In this document: positions 20,585-31,979 of the stretch, in pieces | How the letters are laid out: each line of letters starts with the position of its first letter | Position numbering within the stretch: position 1 is the stretch's first letter | Origin: Tipula vernalis | Taxonomy: Eukaryota > Arthropoda > Insecta > Diptera > Tipulidae | NCBI GenBank assembly: GCA_958295665.1 | Contig: OY282560.1 | Location: 141,848,091 to 141,912,090 of the forward strand | Length of the DNA: 64,000 bases | Direction: 5' to 3' | Program-made: the position numbers and the translations under genes | Notes under the pieces: model-generated | Seen by the model: the letters and a program-made list of their open reading frames with translations, nothing else | The model's database searches: none | Told to the model about the DNA's origin: nothing

Positions 20585-21849
20585 ATAAATTTGTTATTTA
20601 CAAGTCTATAAAATTTTCTACTCATGTGGTTTAAATTAGTATAAGAAATTAGCCTTTGTCGTTTCTGTAGCCTTTCTCAACATAAATAACCTGTCTAAAG
20701 TTTTACACAGAATTCAAAAGTGTAGCTACACAAATTAGAAGTTGAATACAAAAAAGACGGACGTAGCAGGATAAGTTTATATTTATTTTCATGCGGAAGA
20801 AAATTGAACCAAGTATGAAATTAAAAATTGTTTTTAATGAACTACAGACATGAAAATAAAAATAAAATTTCACTTAGTAAAACAAATAAATTAAAAGTAA
20901 TAGTGTAGCGGACACTTGTTTGCTAGTTAAGAAATCCTGGAGATGTCTAGGTAAATCTGAGTATATGCCATGCTTGAGTTAAGTAGAACATGTGGGCCAT
21001 GAATGATTTTAACGCGATCCTCAGGGGATGAGATATCGTATTTCCACACTTTTATTTATACAAATAAAGAAAAACAAATAAATTTCAAGTATTTCCGACT
21101 CAATCGACAAACAAAAAACGTATTCAAAATTGTCAATCAAGAAATTAAGGAAACGTTTAAAAACATTGTTTGGCTCAATAATTAAAATTAAAAAACAAGA
21201 TTAAAAAAGTTTTTCCGGCCAACAAGATTGGACGGAAAAAGATGATTTTTTCAAAATTCGAAATATTCGATATCATTACATTTTTGAAGAAATGAAATTT
21301 TATTTAGTTGTCAAAAAGATTTTATCACTGTAGCTGATTTAAAGAGTAGCATTTCTAAATTAGACGAGACAATACACACTTCTAAACATTTTGACAAATT
21401 TTAAATTTAACAATAACTTGGCAAATCAGTTTTGTCCTAAGGACGTTCGCAAAGCTAAATGGTTTGATGAATTACTGTTTGTCTTAATCTTTCTATTTTT
21501 TTTTTATTTTGTTCTGTCGCACCAAAACCACATAGAAACCTATGAGGAGTATTATTTTCAAAAAGGGATAACCAATAATTCCAGAACTTGCCCTAGGTTT
21601 TAGCGATAGGAGAAAACAAAGAAGGACCTGAATTTTTATTTTTTACTTTTATTTATTAAATTGAAGTTTGTAGATTTTCCTAAAAGTGGTAAATATAAAG
21701 TTGAAGAAGTTATGAAATACAGGGAATTTGGAAAATCCCGATTTTTTAATAGAACCAATCCAAGTGAAAATATTTTGTATAATTGTGGCTTTTAAAGTTG
21801 ATTAATAAACTAATCCAATTTCAATCTAATTTTTTACGAAAAGGCGTTA
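20585..21849. other. AT-rich sequence, possibly upstream Penelope debris
   Basis: No clear family match. Because the Penelope copy to the right lacks its N-terminal part, some of 21400-21849 may belong to it, but I cannot show this. Confidence 0.35.
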
Positions 21850-22202
21850 ACATTTATCGTTGATCATACTGAATTTAGTTTTACCGGTTTTTTTTATTGA
21901 CGGATTTCAGGTAAAAAATAATTTTAAGTTTGTGGAAAAGATCAAGAACATCCCACCGAAGAACGATGAGATTTTAGTATCGTTTAATATAGTTTCCTTG
22001 TATCCAAACGTACCAGTCCCAGATGCACTAAAAGTAATAAATAACTGACTGTAAAAACTTAAAATTCACACCTTACTGAAATGTTCATGGAACAGAATGA
22101 GCTGCAGTACAACGGAGTTGATCTCAAATGCCTTCATCGGTTATCTCGCAACAAACTTAAAACAAGTTACCAAAAGTTTGGTTTCGATATGTGAACGACG
22201 TA
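21850..22202 (+). pseudogene. Penelope-like element, second copy, 5' part (RT)
   Basis: NNFKFVEKIKNIPPKNDEIL and SFNIVSLYPNVPVPDALKVI (21915-22045) match the Penelope RT block before the active site. The catalytic region appears as WFRYVNDVLAI at about 22172-22210, where the usual YVDD has become YVND. The gene is then interrupted by a hAT element and resumes at 23851. Frameshifts occur between blocks. Confidence 0.7.
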
Positions 22203-22210
22203 CTCGCGAT

Positions 22211-23842
22211 TAGAGGGTTCTTCGGGAATTCTCGGGCGGGAATTCCCGGGAAATTTCCGAATTTTTTATTTCCCGTTTCCCGGGAAAAAAACTAAAAATT
22301 CCCAGGATTTTTTGTCTATTCTCTATTTTTTAATCAATTGACACACTGCCTTTTTCTATCAATTAGCACAATATAGTTGCAAGGGTTCGTCAACAAGCGG
22401 GTTAATAACGCGTTTGCAACATGTATATACACAAAATACAAATGACGATCAAGAGGCTGGCCCAATCAACTTAGGAAAAGTTTTATCAAATTCTACGAAA
22501 CAAACTATATTTTTATTTTTTACTAAAAGGCAATCTTTGGTAGAAATAGTGCAAGACTTGCGGCACTTGATGGGTTTTCAATCCACGGTATAAACAAAAG
22601 CGAATTTATTCGCCAATCACTACATGATAGGCAATTCAATATATGTAGATTACCAAAAGGAAAAACTAATATAATAAAACAGATTCACGAATAATTGCAA
22701 AATCTGATATTGTACTAAAAATTAAATTCAACCTGACATTAGATGAATGGACGAGTTTACGGAATCGGCACTACTTAAATATAAATATCCATTTTGACAA
22801 ACAATATAAAACTTAGAATTAGCTTGCACAGCTGATAAAACACTTGAACTGGTTAATTTAAAACTATTTGATTTTGATATAAATTGAACAGATGTAGTCG
22901 CATCAACCACAGATGGTGCTGCCGTGATGGTAAAATTTGGAGCATTGTCTGAATATACCCACCAATTATGTTAAAATATTAATGAAAATAAATATAGCTC
23001 CAGTACATCCAGTGCATTGCAAATGGTAAGAAAAATTGTAAAATTTTTTAAAATGTCACCGAAAAGAAATTCAATTCTTCAAGAGTATGTGAAGCTAAAT
23101 TGCGGAATGGAATTAGTTTTGCATTTGGATTGAAAGACCAGATGGAATAGCATTGTGATCATGATTGAACGATTTATAAAAATTGTTGACTCAGCTCGAG
23201 AGGCATTAAATGATTTGCGATCCCAAATATTACTGAATGATAATTATATCCCAATATTGTTGAATATTTTCAATGCGCTTCAGCCATTTAAATTAGCTGT
23301 GAAAACTTTGGGAAGATGTGATGCAAATTTGGTTACAGCTGATGTGATTTTAAAGTTTTTGTTTGAATCTTTACGTTCAAATGAAGATAATACAATACTT
23401 CAACAGAGTTATTGGAAGTTTTATCACGTCGCATTAAAGAACGAAGAAACCAAGATCTTTTGCCGTCCGTAAAATATACGGAAATACGGGAAACATTACA
23501 ACAAATCGGCAGAAGTGTTGAACCTGCAGTTGCTGGATGTTAATAACCATCCAACCTACTCCAATTGAAAGTGAAAGGGTATTTTCGGTCTCATCTAATT
23601 TTTGCTCAAAGAAGCGAACATCGTTGAAGTAGTTTTATATACATTATATGTTGTGTTGATATGTGTATAGTACATAGTGTATTCGTAATTTATGATTTTA
23701 TTTTATTTTTATATTTTAAAATAAATTTAGTGTATTATTTCTTTTTTTTTAATTTCTCGGGAATCCCGGGAAACCCGGGAAAATTGGTTTCAAATTTCCC
23801 GTTTCCCGGGAACAAAAAAAATCCGGGAAAAAGCACCCTCTG
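22211..23842 (+). mobile_element. hAT transposon remnant nested in Penelope
   Basis: It is flanked by the perfect 8-bp duplication CTCGCGAT (22203-22210 and 23843-23850), the size made by hAT elements. Ends are TAGAGGGTTCTTCGGGAA on the left and, inverted on the right, CAGAGGGTGCTTTTTCCCGG, matching the hAT CAGRG start with one change. Both ends are dense in TTCCCGGGAA-type motifs (22230-22310 and 23755-23830), probable transposase-binding subterminal repeats. Inside lies a decayed transposase. It inserted after the Penelope copy. Confidence 0.85.
22725..23633 (+). pseudogene. hAT transposase, decayed
   Basis: Pieces in order: LTLDEWTSLRNR and YLNINIHFDKQYKT (~22737-22815), TTDGAAVMVKFGAL (~22907), a broken RWNSIVIMIERFIKIV (~23140-23175), an open stretch ending NALQPFKLAVKTLGRCDANL (~23270-23330), and the C-terminal dimerisation domain IQPTPIESERVFSVSSNF followed by CSKKRTSLK and a stop (~23548-23633). 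The C-terminal block is the conserved hAT dimerisation signature. Many frameshifts occur, and no single frame spans the gene. Confidence 0.8.
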
Positions 23843-23850
23843 CTCGCGAT

Positions 23851-24256
23851 AATGAAAAGAGAAACGAGATGAAGTAAAACCAACATGAGAAATTCTCAAC
23901 AGCCTATTTGAGACCATCAAATTTATGGTAGAACTAGAAGTCAATAACAAGCCGCAAATTTTAGATCTTTTATTAACGCGGACCAACGATAGAATCGACA
24001 TATATAGGTATAAAATAACGTTCGTAATGTACGAACTCGTGATTTGGCTATTTCAATCGGTTTCTCAGAGCGATTTGAAGATTTTCTACCAGTTAGATCA
24101 AAACAAAATATTTTTGCCGGCCCACCTTTCAAGTCTGCACTATACAGGCTGGCATGGAGGTATGAAATGAAAAAGATTGTGGTCTACGTTGAACGGACCT
24201 ATAACAGTAAGTACATTAAAAAAGCGAATTATGAAAGGGCCCCTGACATGATTGAA
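23851..24256 (+). pseudogene. Penelope-like element, second copy, 3' part
   Basis: This continues directly from the block cut at 22202: IMKRETR-like residues, then TIKFMVELEVNNKPQILDLL and LTRTNDRIDIYRY (23910-24010), the Penelope block after the active site. A weaker tail follows (FKSALYRLAWRYEMKK near 24130, NSKYIKK near 24210), resembling the linker before the endonuclease. No GIY-YIG domain is seen. Confidence 0.7.
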
Positions 24257-26360
24257 TAGATATGTAGACTTTTGTATTAGAGAACGATTTCTAAAATACT
24301 AACAGTTACTTTACCAAAACAGATGATTCGTGACGATAATTACTTTTGATTTAACAACGCCGGAAGACCACCAAATATACACTTGTACAGCACAAGACGA
24401 CACCATTAACGTTCATCATTATTCATCACGTACATGATCAATCATTATAAAAGAATAGAAATTCCGAGCAAGTTATTAATCATTCATGATCATGAATCGT
24501 CAAATTCATTCTCATACTTATACTGACAGAAAGTACATCAATAAATAAAAAACAAATATTGAATGTTTTTTGTGACCATTTTATTTATTTGTAATTTATT
24601 GACAATGAAAACGGTTTTTATGTTTGACTCATTTCATTTCATTTATCAATCAATTTTAAAATATTCCACTCGTCAATAGGAAATAAATTATTTTAGATTT
24701 TTTTTTTTTTTTTTATTTATTTTATCGGCTATCAGTCGAAAGAGGATATGGAATGATTCTGCTGCCTAGAATTAATATTTTTTGTTTCCACTAGTTTTTT
24801 ATATTTATTTTGTGTTTAATTGCCTGATACATGATCGTTTAATTGTTGTTGTAATTTTTTTAGAGTTTTGTTAGTTCTGAAATTGGATTTTATTTATTTT
24901 TTTTTTTTGTAAATTTAATTTAAATATTTAATTTTAGTTTTATAAAATTAATTGGCTTTTTTTTAAATGTCTATTTACTTTTGTATTTTTTGGTGCAAAT
25001 TAAATGTTTTATAAAATTGGTTTTATCAGAGGATGTTTTTTTTTATTTATTTATTCGTACATAGATTATTTAATATTTGCATAAATTTAAATTTTCAATG
25101 CAACGTCAGTATCAATTATTTTATTAAATTTAATGGTTTTAGAAATATCAATTAATTTTTAATTAAATATCTTTTTCTTTAGATTAATTAATTTAATTAG
25201 TACAAGCGTATCACAGACTCATGCTAATACATATTTAATTTTTATACAAAAATACGTGTTGTCAATCGTATAACTGGAAGAAAATCTTAATAAGATTACC
25301 ATAAACCACAAAAAGGGCACCCTAACTAAATATACATTTATGTATGAAACCTTGATATTTGATTAGATGTTAAATCCTTTTACCTTAGGGTATACGTTTA
25401 AAAAACACAAGAAAGTAAACAAGTTTAGTTTTAACCAAAACGTATACAGATTTAATTTTTTTTTTTATGAATAAATTTCCCAAAGATAATGCTCGTTACA
25501 TAGAATGCCGATTTCCACTAAGAATATATAAATAATTATTTTCATTGCTATTCTGTCAACAAAAATATAGAACGGAAGAAAATTAAAATAAATTAGTTTA
25601 GGGGAATTTTTCTATTCCAAAAACACCATGATTCATTATTGGTTTAGTGGTTTTCTTTATGATAACCCTGATGATGTCAACAATTTTTTTTTTTTTTTTA
25701 GTTTATTCGTAGATTTTTTAAATAAATTTATTACGACAATTCTAAACGAATATTTATTTTTTATTCAGAGAGAACATATTTTATAGACACATAGCTACAA
25801 TCGGAAAAGGAAGAGATTATTAAAATTTTGATGTTTTATAGACTTGAACTATTTAATTTTTAACATAGCATAAAACAGTTTGGTTTTGAAGACTATTGAT
25901 TTTTCAAAAAACAATTTGTTGTTGTATTGAAAAGAATTTCTAAATTATTTGTAAATTAAGCAAAAAATAAAGAATACCATCCAAAAAATCAAAGATTCTA
26001 AAAAGATAATAGGAGAACGTTAGGTATATAGAACTATGTATCTAGTTGGTTTCTGATATTCTAGTCATGCCCAATTCGTTTAATTTTTAACTATTTTTGG
26101 TTTTCTATGTCTTGTGATTTGCCATAGTTTACTTAGTAAATGATTAGTTGTTGTTTCAACTATTTCAACAATCCATTTAGAAAGTTTCAAATAATTTGTT
26201 GTTTTCAACTAAGATAAATCTTTTTCTTTAATTTATAAAACAAAATAATATTTGTTTTAAATATTTAGTATTGTATATACGAGTAACTGTGTAGCTGATC
26301 TGCTGAAAACAATATTATATGGGCCTAGACTTTTCCAAGTTTTCACATAAATCTTACAGA
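24257..26360. other. Very AT-rich sequence with homopolymer runs, no gene recognised
   Basis: Poly-T runs (for example near 24700, 24900 and 25690) and no family matches on either strand. Confidence 0.6.
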
Positions 26361-26531
26361 TGTTGTGTAATAGAATGTAAACTGTTATACATGAGTTGTT
26401 AGCTGGGTAACCAGTATAACAATAAGTAAAAGGAGGATGATGGTTGTAAGGGCGGTGAACGGAAACGGCATTCATCAAGAATATAATAGTGTAAAAGTCG
26501 CATAACGAAATAAATAAATCTTAAATAAAAT
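26361..26531 (+). repeat. 5' LTR of a Copia-like element
   Basis: This matches 30830-30990. It starts TGTTGT, has a ~10-base insertion (GTAATAGAAT), then TGTAAACTGTTATACATGAG. The LOA LINE begins directly after it. Confidence 0.6.
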
Positions 26532-26805
26532 TTAGCCTTATAATTGCCTTCGCCTCCGGGACCACGCTCATTGAGCGGGTGTTAATAAGTGACCTAGGTA
26601 TAAGGCGGGTCACGCTAAATGACGGCAAATGGGCCGGATTAAGGTGTTAAGCGACCCGTGCTGACGATCTGCCAGGCTGGGGGCCCATTTAACAAAGCCC
26701 AGTCGTGAACGGAGCCCTCTGGATACCTGGCGACTTCCAGTTGTAATTAGCCTTACCTGCGTATACGGATCTCTGCGCAGGCGGATCTTTATTTCTCCCA
26801 TACTT

Positions 26806-27712
26806 GTGGGAAACATAATGAACAGATCAAACAATAAGGAAATCAAGGGCACTGGCTCTCCTCAAAAGCAGGTATCAGCGGAGGGAGGTACCTCGAACCA
26901 ACCGGGTGGGGCCTCTAAGGTTGCAAAGGTGGTTGACTCTAGGGCACCAGTCCCGAGAGTTAGCGGTACCAACGCAGCACAGGAGAGTGGGACGAGAGAC
27001 ATATCTCCGGCGAAAAGGCGGTACAGAAATCGCCGCTCGGCATTTTGAGTTCTCGAGGAGTGGGCTGCGACCGCCGAGGGGCGGCTTACGGAAGAACAGA
27101 GAACATCAGTAGCTTGGGGCAAGGAGCACTGTGGGCTGCGGAAGCTCGAAAAGGGACCATGTGTCGAAAAGACAGCGGTCCCAGGACGAGGTGGAAGTAG
27201 TCAACAGCAAGCGGGCCAAGTTGCTGACTGACACGAAGCGGAGCTCTAACTTTGGGGACAAAGCTGTTCAGCGATGTCTGAGGGAGCATGTGTTGATGCT
27301 AACCGTAATTGACGAAAGTCAAGAAGATGGGATCATCACGGCGGAAAAATGGAGGTTGGTGTATGATGCACTCAACCTCGTATTTTTAAAGGTCCTGGGA
27401 GAAAATCCAGGACCACCCCCATCCTGCAGAGATGCGGGATGGTATCAAGGGCGTATGAAGATGACTGCATGCTCGAACTCTAGATCTGTAGAACTATATA
27501 AAAAGGCTATAGCCAAAGTACGGGAGGTGTGGCCAGGCGCAAAGCTTGCGGAAGTTAGCCGGGAGGAAATTCCCAGCAGGCCGAGGGCACGGATTTGGCT
27601 GCCATCCGAATCGGCTAGCCATGACGAGGCTTTAAAAATCATTCAGGCCAGTAACCCGAATCTTCCGACCGGAAATTGGAAGATGGGTAGGGGGGAGAGT
27701 GGACTCCTCTAG
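26806..27712 (+). pseudogene. LOA LINE ORF1 (gag-like), frameshifted
   Basis: The N-terminal piece (26806-27048) is rich in Lys, Arg, Ser and Pro and stops at a TGA. After a frame change the main piece (27131-27712, 193 codons) has an RNA-binding-type region, KRQRSQDEVEVVNSKRAK, then LREHVLMLTVIDESQEDG and GWYQGRMKMTACSNSRSVEL, then EIPSRPRARIWLPSE, as in ORF1 of LOA-like fly elements. No Cys-His knuckles remain: the frame runs out at 27712 where ORF2 sequence starts, so the C-terminal part appears deleted. Confidence 0.75.
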
Positions 27713-28283
27713 TAAGTCTGTGAAGATCAGATCTTGTATTCTTGGGAAAAATAATATCAATCTGTTCCTTCTCTCTCAATACAGCAATGGTGACACTACT
27801 GCAGTTAGCATGGAAGTAGGCACTTGCAGATTCTGGCTAGTTTCAGCCTACATGGGCCGGGAGAAGGAGGTTCCTCCGGATAACCTGGAGGAGCTGATCC
27901 GTCAGGCGGAACAATCAAAGGTAGGTGTAGTACTGGGAGTTGATGCTAATGCGCATCACACTACCTGGGGAAGCAAGGACTCACTTTTTGATTATTTGAT
28001 GAGTACTAACCTTTCAGTGTGTAATATTGGGCGGCGACCCACAATTATTGCTAGTAACAGGCAGGAGGTTCTAGATGTGATCCTTGCCTCAAATAATATT
28101 TTTCATATGGTTAAAAATTGGAGGGTGGATAAGGAATACTCCTATTCTGATCATCGATATTTAACCTATAGCCTCGATATTCACCCTGCTACCCGGGAAG
28201 CCTTTAGGAACCCTAAAAGGACCAACTGGAGCAAATATGGGGAATTATTGGAAGATTTATTGCCGTCGAGGGCTCTGGAGTAA
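27699..28283 (+). pseudogene. LOA LINE ORF2 endonuclease part
   Basis: This is an APE-type endonuclease that nicks target DNA to prime reverse transcription. The readable frame has FWLVSAYMGREKEVPPDN, then GVDANAHHTTWGSKD (~27943, the catalytic Asp/Asn region), VLDVILASNNIFHMVKNW (~28070) and YSDHRYLTYSLD (the SDH motif, ~28144). The N-terminal ~100 residues are missing, fused out of ORF1 by deletion. The frame leaves the family alignment near 28240, where RT begins with part of the linker missing. Confidence 0.8.
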
Positions 28284-29628
28284 ATTGGCTGGTCCGGATC
28301 AATTTATACCAGCGGAACTTCAAAACAACTCAGTAACTATTCTTCCCTACCTGGAAGCTATATTCAAAGGGTGTTTGAAGCTGGGCTATATTCCTAGGTA
28401 CTGGACAGGGGTCAATGTGGTGTTTATACCAAAAGCGGGGAAAAGCTCACATGTCTATCCTAAGAACCTAAGATCAATAACTCTATCATCCTTTCTTTTG
28501 AAAACCTTGGAAAGGTTGCTGGATGTATACATTAGAGATAAAATAGGTGCCAGGAAGTGGGCACCGTCTCAGCATGCGTATACAAAGGGTAGATCTGTAG
28601 ACACTGCCCTGCACGCCTTTGTGTGTACGATTGAGGAATCGATTAATTCGAAGGAAATTTGTTTGGTGGCCTTCCTGGATATAGAGGGCACCTTTAATAA
28701 TGTGAAAGCGAAGGCAATCAAGAAGGGATTGTCATTTTTGGAGGTGGACGTTCCTCTGAGAAGGTTAATTAATTATATGCTGGGAAGCAGGATTGTTAGC
28801 TCGAAGTTGAGGGACTCCATCATCAAGAAGCGAGTTACGAGGGGAACCTCGCAGGAGGGGGGGGGGTTCTGTCCCCTCTTCTCTGGAACATAGTGGTAAA
28901 CGGGTTACTACTAGAATTAGAGAGAAGATATTGAAGTTATCGCTTACGCAGACGACGTAGCTTTAGCCTTTACCGGGAAATTCCTGGGCACGATTGTAGA
29001 CGTAATGCAGAATGCGCTTATCATCGTTACGAAATGGGCTGGCAAATGTGGACTTGGTATTAACCCATTCAAGACAGAGCTGGTACTCTTCACTAAGTAA
29101 TTCAAAATCAAGGTAGTTGTCCCTCCTACCTAAAATGGCACGAGACTTGCTTTTACTGATAGAGCTAGATATCTGGGCATTATCTTGGACAGTAAGCTTA
29201 GTTGAAGGCCCAATATGTTGGGGATAATACACAAAGCTACTAAAGCTTTGTACTCCTATAGGAACGCCATTGGTCATAGATGAGGTCTGAAGCTGGAGCT
29301 GGTACACTGGCTCTACACCGCTGTAGTGAGACCTGTACTCATATACGGGGTGGGTGTTTGGTGGCCAGCTCTGGACAAGGTAACTTATAAAAGTAGGATT
29401 AAAATAGTGCAAATAACGGCCTGTATGCTTGTTAGCGGGGCATTGAGGTCGACACCGACAAGTGCCTTAGAGGTTATGTTGCACCTTCTTCCGCTCGACA
29501 TTTTTGGCAAACAGATGGCGGCAAGTACGGCTGTACGACTTGCAGCCGTCTCTCAGTGGAAGTGTCTTAGTAAAAGACACTCTACTATCGTTAGATCGTT
29601 GAAGGATGAGCTGGCGAATCTTGACTAA
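28237..29628 (+). pseudogene. LOA LINE reverse transcriptase, broken
   Basis: From KLAGPDQFIPAELQ (~28283) the RT fold is clear: VVFIPKAGKSSHVYPKNLR, SLSSF-type residues, QHAYTKGRSVDTALHAFV, FLDIEGTFNNVKAKA, then RGTSQEGGGF (normally GTPQGG) with a frameshift in the G-run near 28860. The catalytic AYADDVALAFTGKF lies at about 28946, then a stop after LVLFTK (29098). Thumb residues RYLGIILDSKLS (~29168), a TGA for Trp (29203-29205) and HWLYTAVVRPVLIYGVGVWW (~29302) follow, to 29628. It contains at least one frameshift and three stops. Confidence 0.8.
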
Positions 29629-30240
29629 ATTAAACCTACTCTACGCTTCGAGACGCGATTTCGGACCTCCTTCCATTCAAGGGAATCCTGGAGGGAAAGA
29701 CATTTATCGGAAACCGAAGCGTTGCAATTCTTCACAGATGGCTCTAAGCTAGACAGCAAAGTGGGAGCTGGAGTATTATGTGACAAATTAAATGTAAACA
29801 TTTCTCTTCGTCTCCCTGATTACTGCAGCGTATACCAAGCTGAAGTCATAGCGATTGAGGAGTTCATGACGTGGTTGAAGTATAATTTGGTATCCTCAGA
29901 TGATATCGCAATCTATGTGAACAGTCAAGCGGCGATGCGGTCGTTAGAATCGGTGCCTTTGGCGTCACGGGTGGCGTTGAGTTGTCACTTATCTCTAAAT
30001 GAGATGGGTGAGCATTTCAATATCCAGGTAATCTGTGTCCCAGGTCACTCGGGCGTCATGGGGAACTGCAGGGGGGATGCACTTGCTAGGCATGGTACGA
30101 CTCTCCAGCTGCAACCGGAAAGGCCAAGTCTTGGGATGCCTATCACAGCGCTGAGGCAAGCACTTGGGAAGCAGGTGGTATCCTCAGCGGGGGAAAGGTG
30201 GTCTAACACCCTCACATGTAGAATTACAAGACAAGTTTAG
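29629..30240 (+). pseudogene. LOA LINE RNase H domain
   Basis: RNase H removes the RNA strand during element copying. The domain reads FTDGSKLDSKVGAGVL (~29731, first Asp), YQAEVIAIEEF (~29833, Glu), IYVNSQAAMRSL (~29911, where the third catalytic Asp is replaced by Asn), then VPGHSGVMGNCRGDALARHG (~30039, His and last Asp kept). The change of a metal-binding Asp alone should impair catalysis. A stop separates it from the RT piece at 29625. Confidence 0.8.
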
Positions 30241-30252
30241 CCAAAGCTGGAC

Positions 30253-30564
30253 TTGGGGCGCACTAGGGCATTAATATTCCTACACAGACGTGAATTAAGA
30301 ACTGTCGTAGGGTTTCTCACGGGACACTGCCTTTATGGAGAACATGCAAGAAGGCTGGGTCTGGAGGCAAATGACTTCTGCAGAAGCTGCTTGGACGAAG
30401 AGGAGGAAGAGACGTTGGTCCGCTTCCTTTGCTCGTGTCCAGCATTGGCACTCAGAAGGTACAAACACTTGGGTAAGTTCAGGATGGACTGCCTCTCGGA
30501 TCTCGGAAACATTAAAGTGCGGGACATCTTACACTATATAAGTAGCTCGAAATGGTTCCAATAG
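30253..30564 (+). pseudogene. LOA LINE C-terminal Cys/His region
   Basis: The frame continues after a stop with LIFLHRRELRTVVGFLTGHC, then CRSCLDEEEEETLVRFLCSC, a CCHC-like zinc motif in which the usual His is replaced (TLVRF). This C-terminal motif is common to I/R1/LOA LINEs. It ends at 30564, ~85 bp before the element's 3' end. Confidence 0.7.
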
Positions 30565-30650
30565 GGGTAAAGGGGATATATTCTGTCGTATCACAATGGA
30601 CCGCCATCGGTCTAAGTGTGCCTAAGCAGCCACTCCAAACCTAACCTAAC

Positions 30651-30829
30651 CTATGATAAAACAACTAAATACAACAAAATGGTGGTGATAAAATAAATAG
30701 ATAATAAACACATAAATTAAATAAATTACAATTTTATAAATCAAATTTTAATGTGCGTATATATGCTACACAAATTATCATAAAATATTGTTATAGATTA
30801 TTAATATGCTTAAGAATTTAAAAGGGAGA
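30651..30829 (+). other. Residual Copia-like interior with polypurine tract
   Basis: AT-rich sequence ending in AAAAGGGAGA (30820-30829) directly before TGTTG of the 3' LTR, the classic polypurine tract position. The remainder of the Copia-like interior, including all coding sequence, is absent. Confidence 0.55.
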
Positions 30830-30994
30830 TGTTGTAAACTGTTATACATGAGTTGCTAGCTGCGTAACCAGTATAACAATAAGTAAAAGGAGGATGATGG
30901 TTGTAAGGGTGGTGAACGGAAACGGCAGTCGTATAAGAACATGATAGTGTAAAAGTCCCATAACGAAATAAATAAATCTTAAGTAAAATATTCA
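30830..30994 (+). repeat. 3' LTR of a Copia-like element
   Basis: This begins TGTTGTAAACTGTTATACAT right after a polypurine tract and matches 26361-26531 with scattered differences up to CTTAAGTAAAAT. Its exact 3' end (perhaps TTCA at 30994) and a target duplication are unresolved. Confidence 0.6.
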
Positions 30995-31650
30995 CCAGGT
31001 AACCATCCAGATATAAAACATTTTCGTTCAGACATTCCTTGAATGAACAACAGCAACAAAATTAGCTTAAATTCAAAATTAGAAATATATTTATCAGTTA
31101 TAAATAAAAGGAAAAAAATCTCGGTCTTAGCTATACAAATATTAAACAACAATAATTCAACTAATAAAGCTTGTGTTTAAAAAAGGAAGTTGCAAGAACA
31201 AATTGAGGTTAGATTTACTTGATGTTGTACATGTCCGTTGTACGAATATAAAAATTGTTTATTACCTAATTTTTGCGGTCTAAATATTTAAACTACGTGT
31301 TATACTCAACAAAATAGAGTATATTTTCAAAGGGACCGAAACTGTGACCAAAAAAAAAAATTGCGAATTAACCGAATTACAGAGTCACTGTACATAAGAG
31401 AAGTCATATGAAATTTTCATCCGGTGCAAAAACGCCTATTTTTAAAATCGCTATTGGAACAATTAATGGCTATCATATCAGGATTAAATGACTTACAGTG
31501 CACAGCAAATCCAGAGTTGTCGTAGAATTTACGCTTAGGACGATGCAAAATCATTGGCGCAACGTATTACTTACAGCCCTCGAACAAAATATTATTTATA
31601 CATATAATGGGGAATGATTTTGAGGGAAATGTTGTTAATAATGAAGCTGC
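30995..31650. other. AT-rich sequence, nothing recognised
   Basis: No family match or repeat was seen. Confidence 0.5.
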
Positions 31651-31859
31651 GTACATGGTACAATTATGGTGAAAAAATTTACACCACGATGTTAGCTGTA
31701 TGAGTTAAATTATTTCCAACTAGAACAAAAAAATTGACCAGGGTCACCAACATGGGTTCATAGGGCACGAATTTAATCCGCAGTGTTACAAACCTAGCAA
31801 TTAGACTCATGTAACTAACATCGTGGTGTACATTTTTTCACCAGAAATGTACCATGTAC
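31651..31859. repeat. Inverted repeat (hairpin) of ~55-bp arms, MITE-like
   Basis: Arms 31651-31705 (starting GTACATGGTACAATTATGGT) and 31805-31859 (ending TGTACCATGTAC) are near-complementary with a ~100-bp loop. The end GTACATGGTAC is itself partly palindromic. No target duplication is evident. Confidence 0.6.
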
Positions 31860-31979
31860 ATACCTTGAAAGTGACAACGAAAGTTATCAGGCAAATCATA
31901 GTAACTGACTCTGGATTGAAATGACATAAATATTTTTCGTGATAATTGTTAATTACTGATTCTGAACAAAAGATAATTC

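Larger units (their letters stand above)
26532..30650 (+). mobile_element. LOA-type LINE inserted between Copia-like LTRs
   Basis: This ~4.1-kb block is much more GC-rich than its surroundings. It has a structured 5' region (26560-26800), a gag-like ORF1, then endonuclease, RT and RNase H, and ends with an ACCTAACCTAACCT tail common in R1/LOA-group LINEs. RT plus RNase H together with the FLDIEGTFNNV motif points to the LOA group. ATAAAA occurs at both borders (26524-26529 and 30656-30661), a weak candidate duplication. Two internal deletions and several stops make it inactive. Confidence 0.8.
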
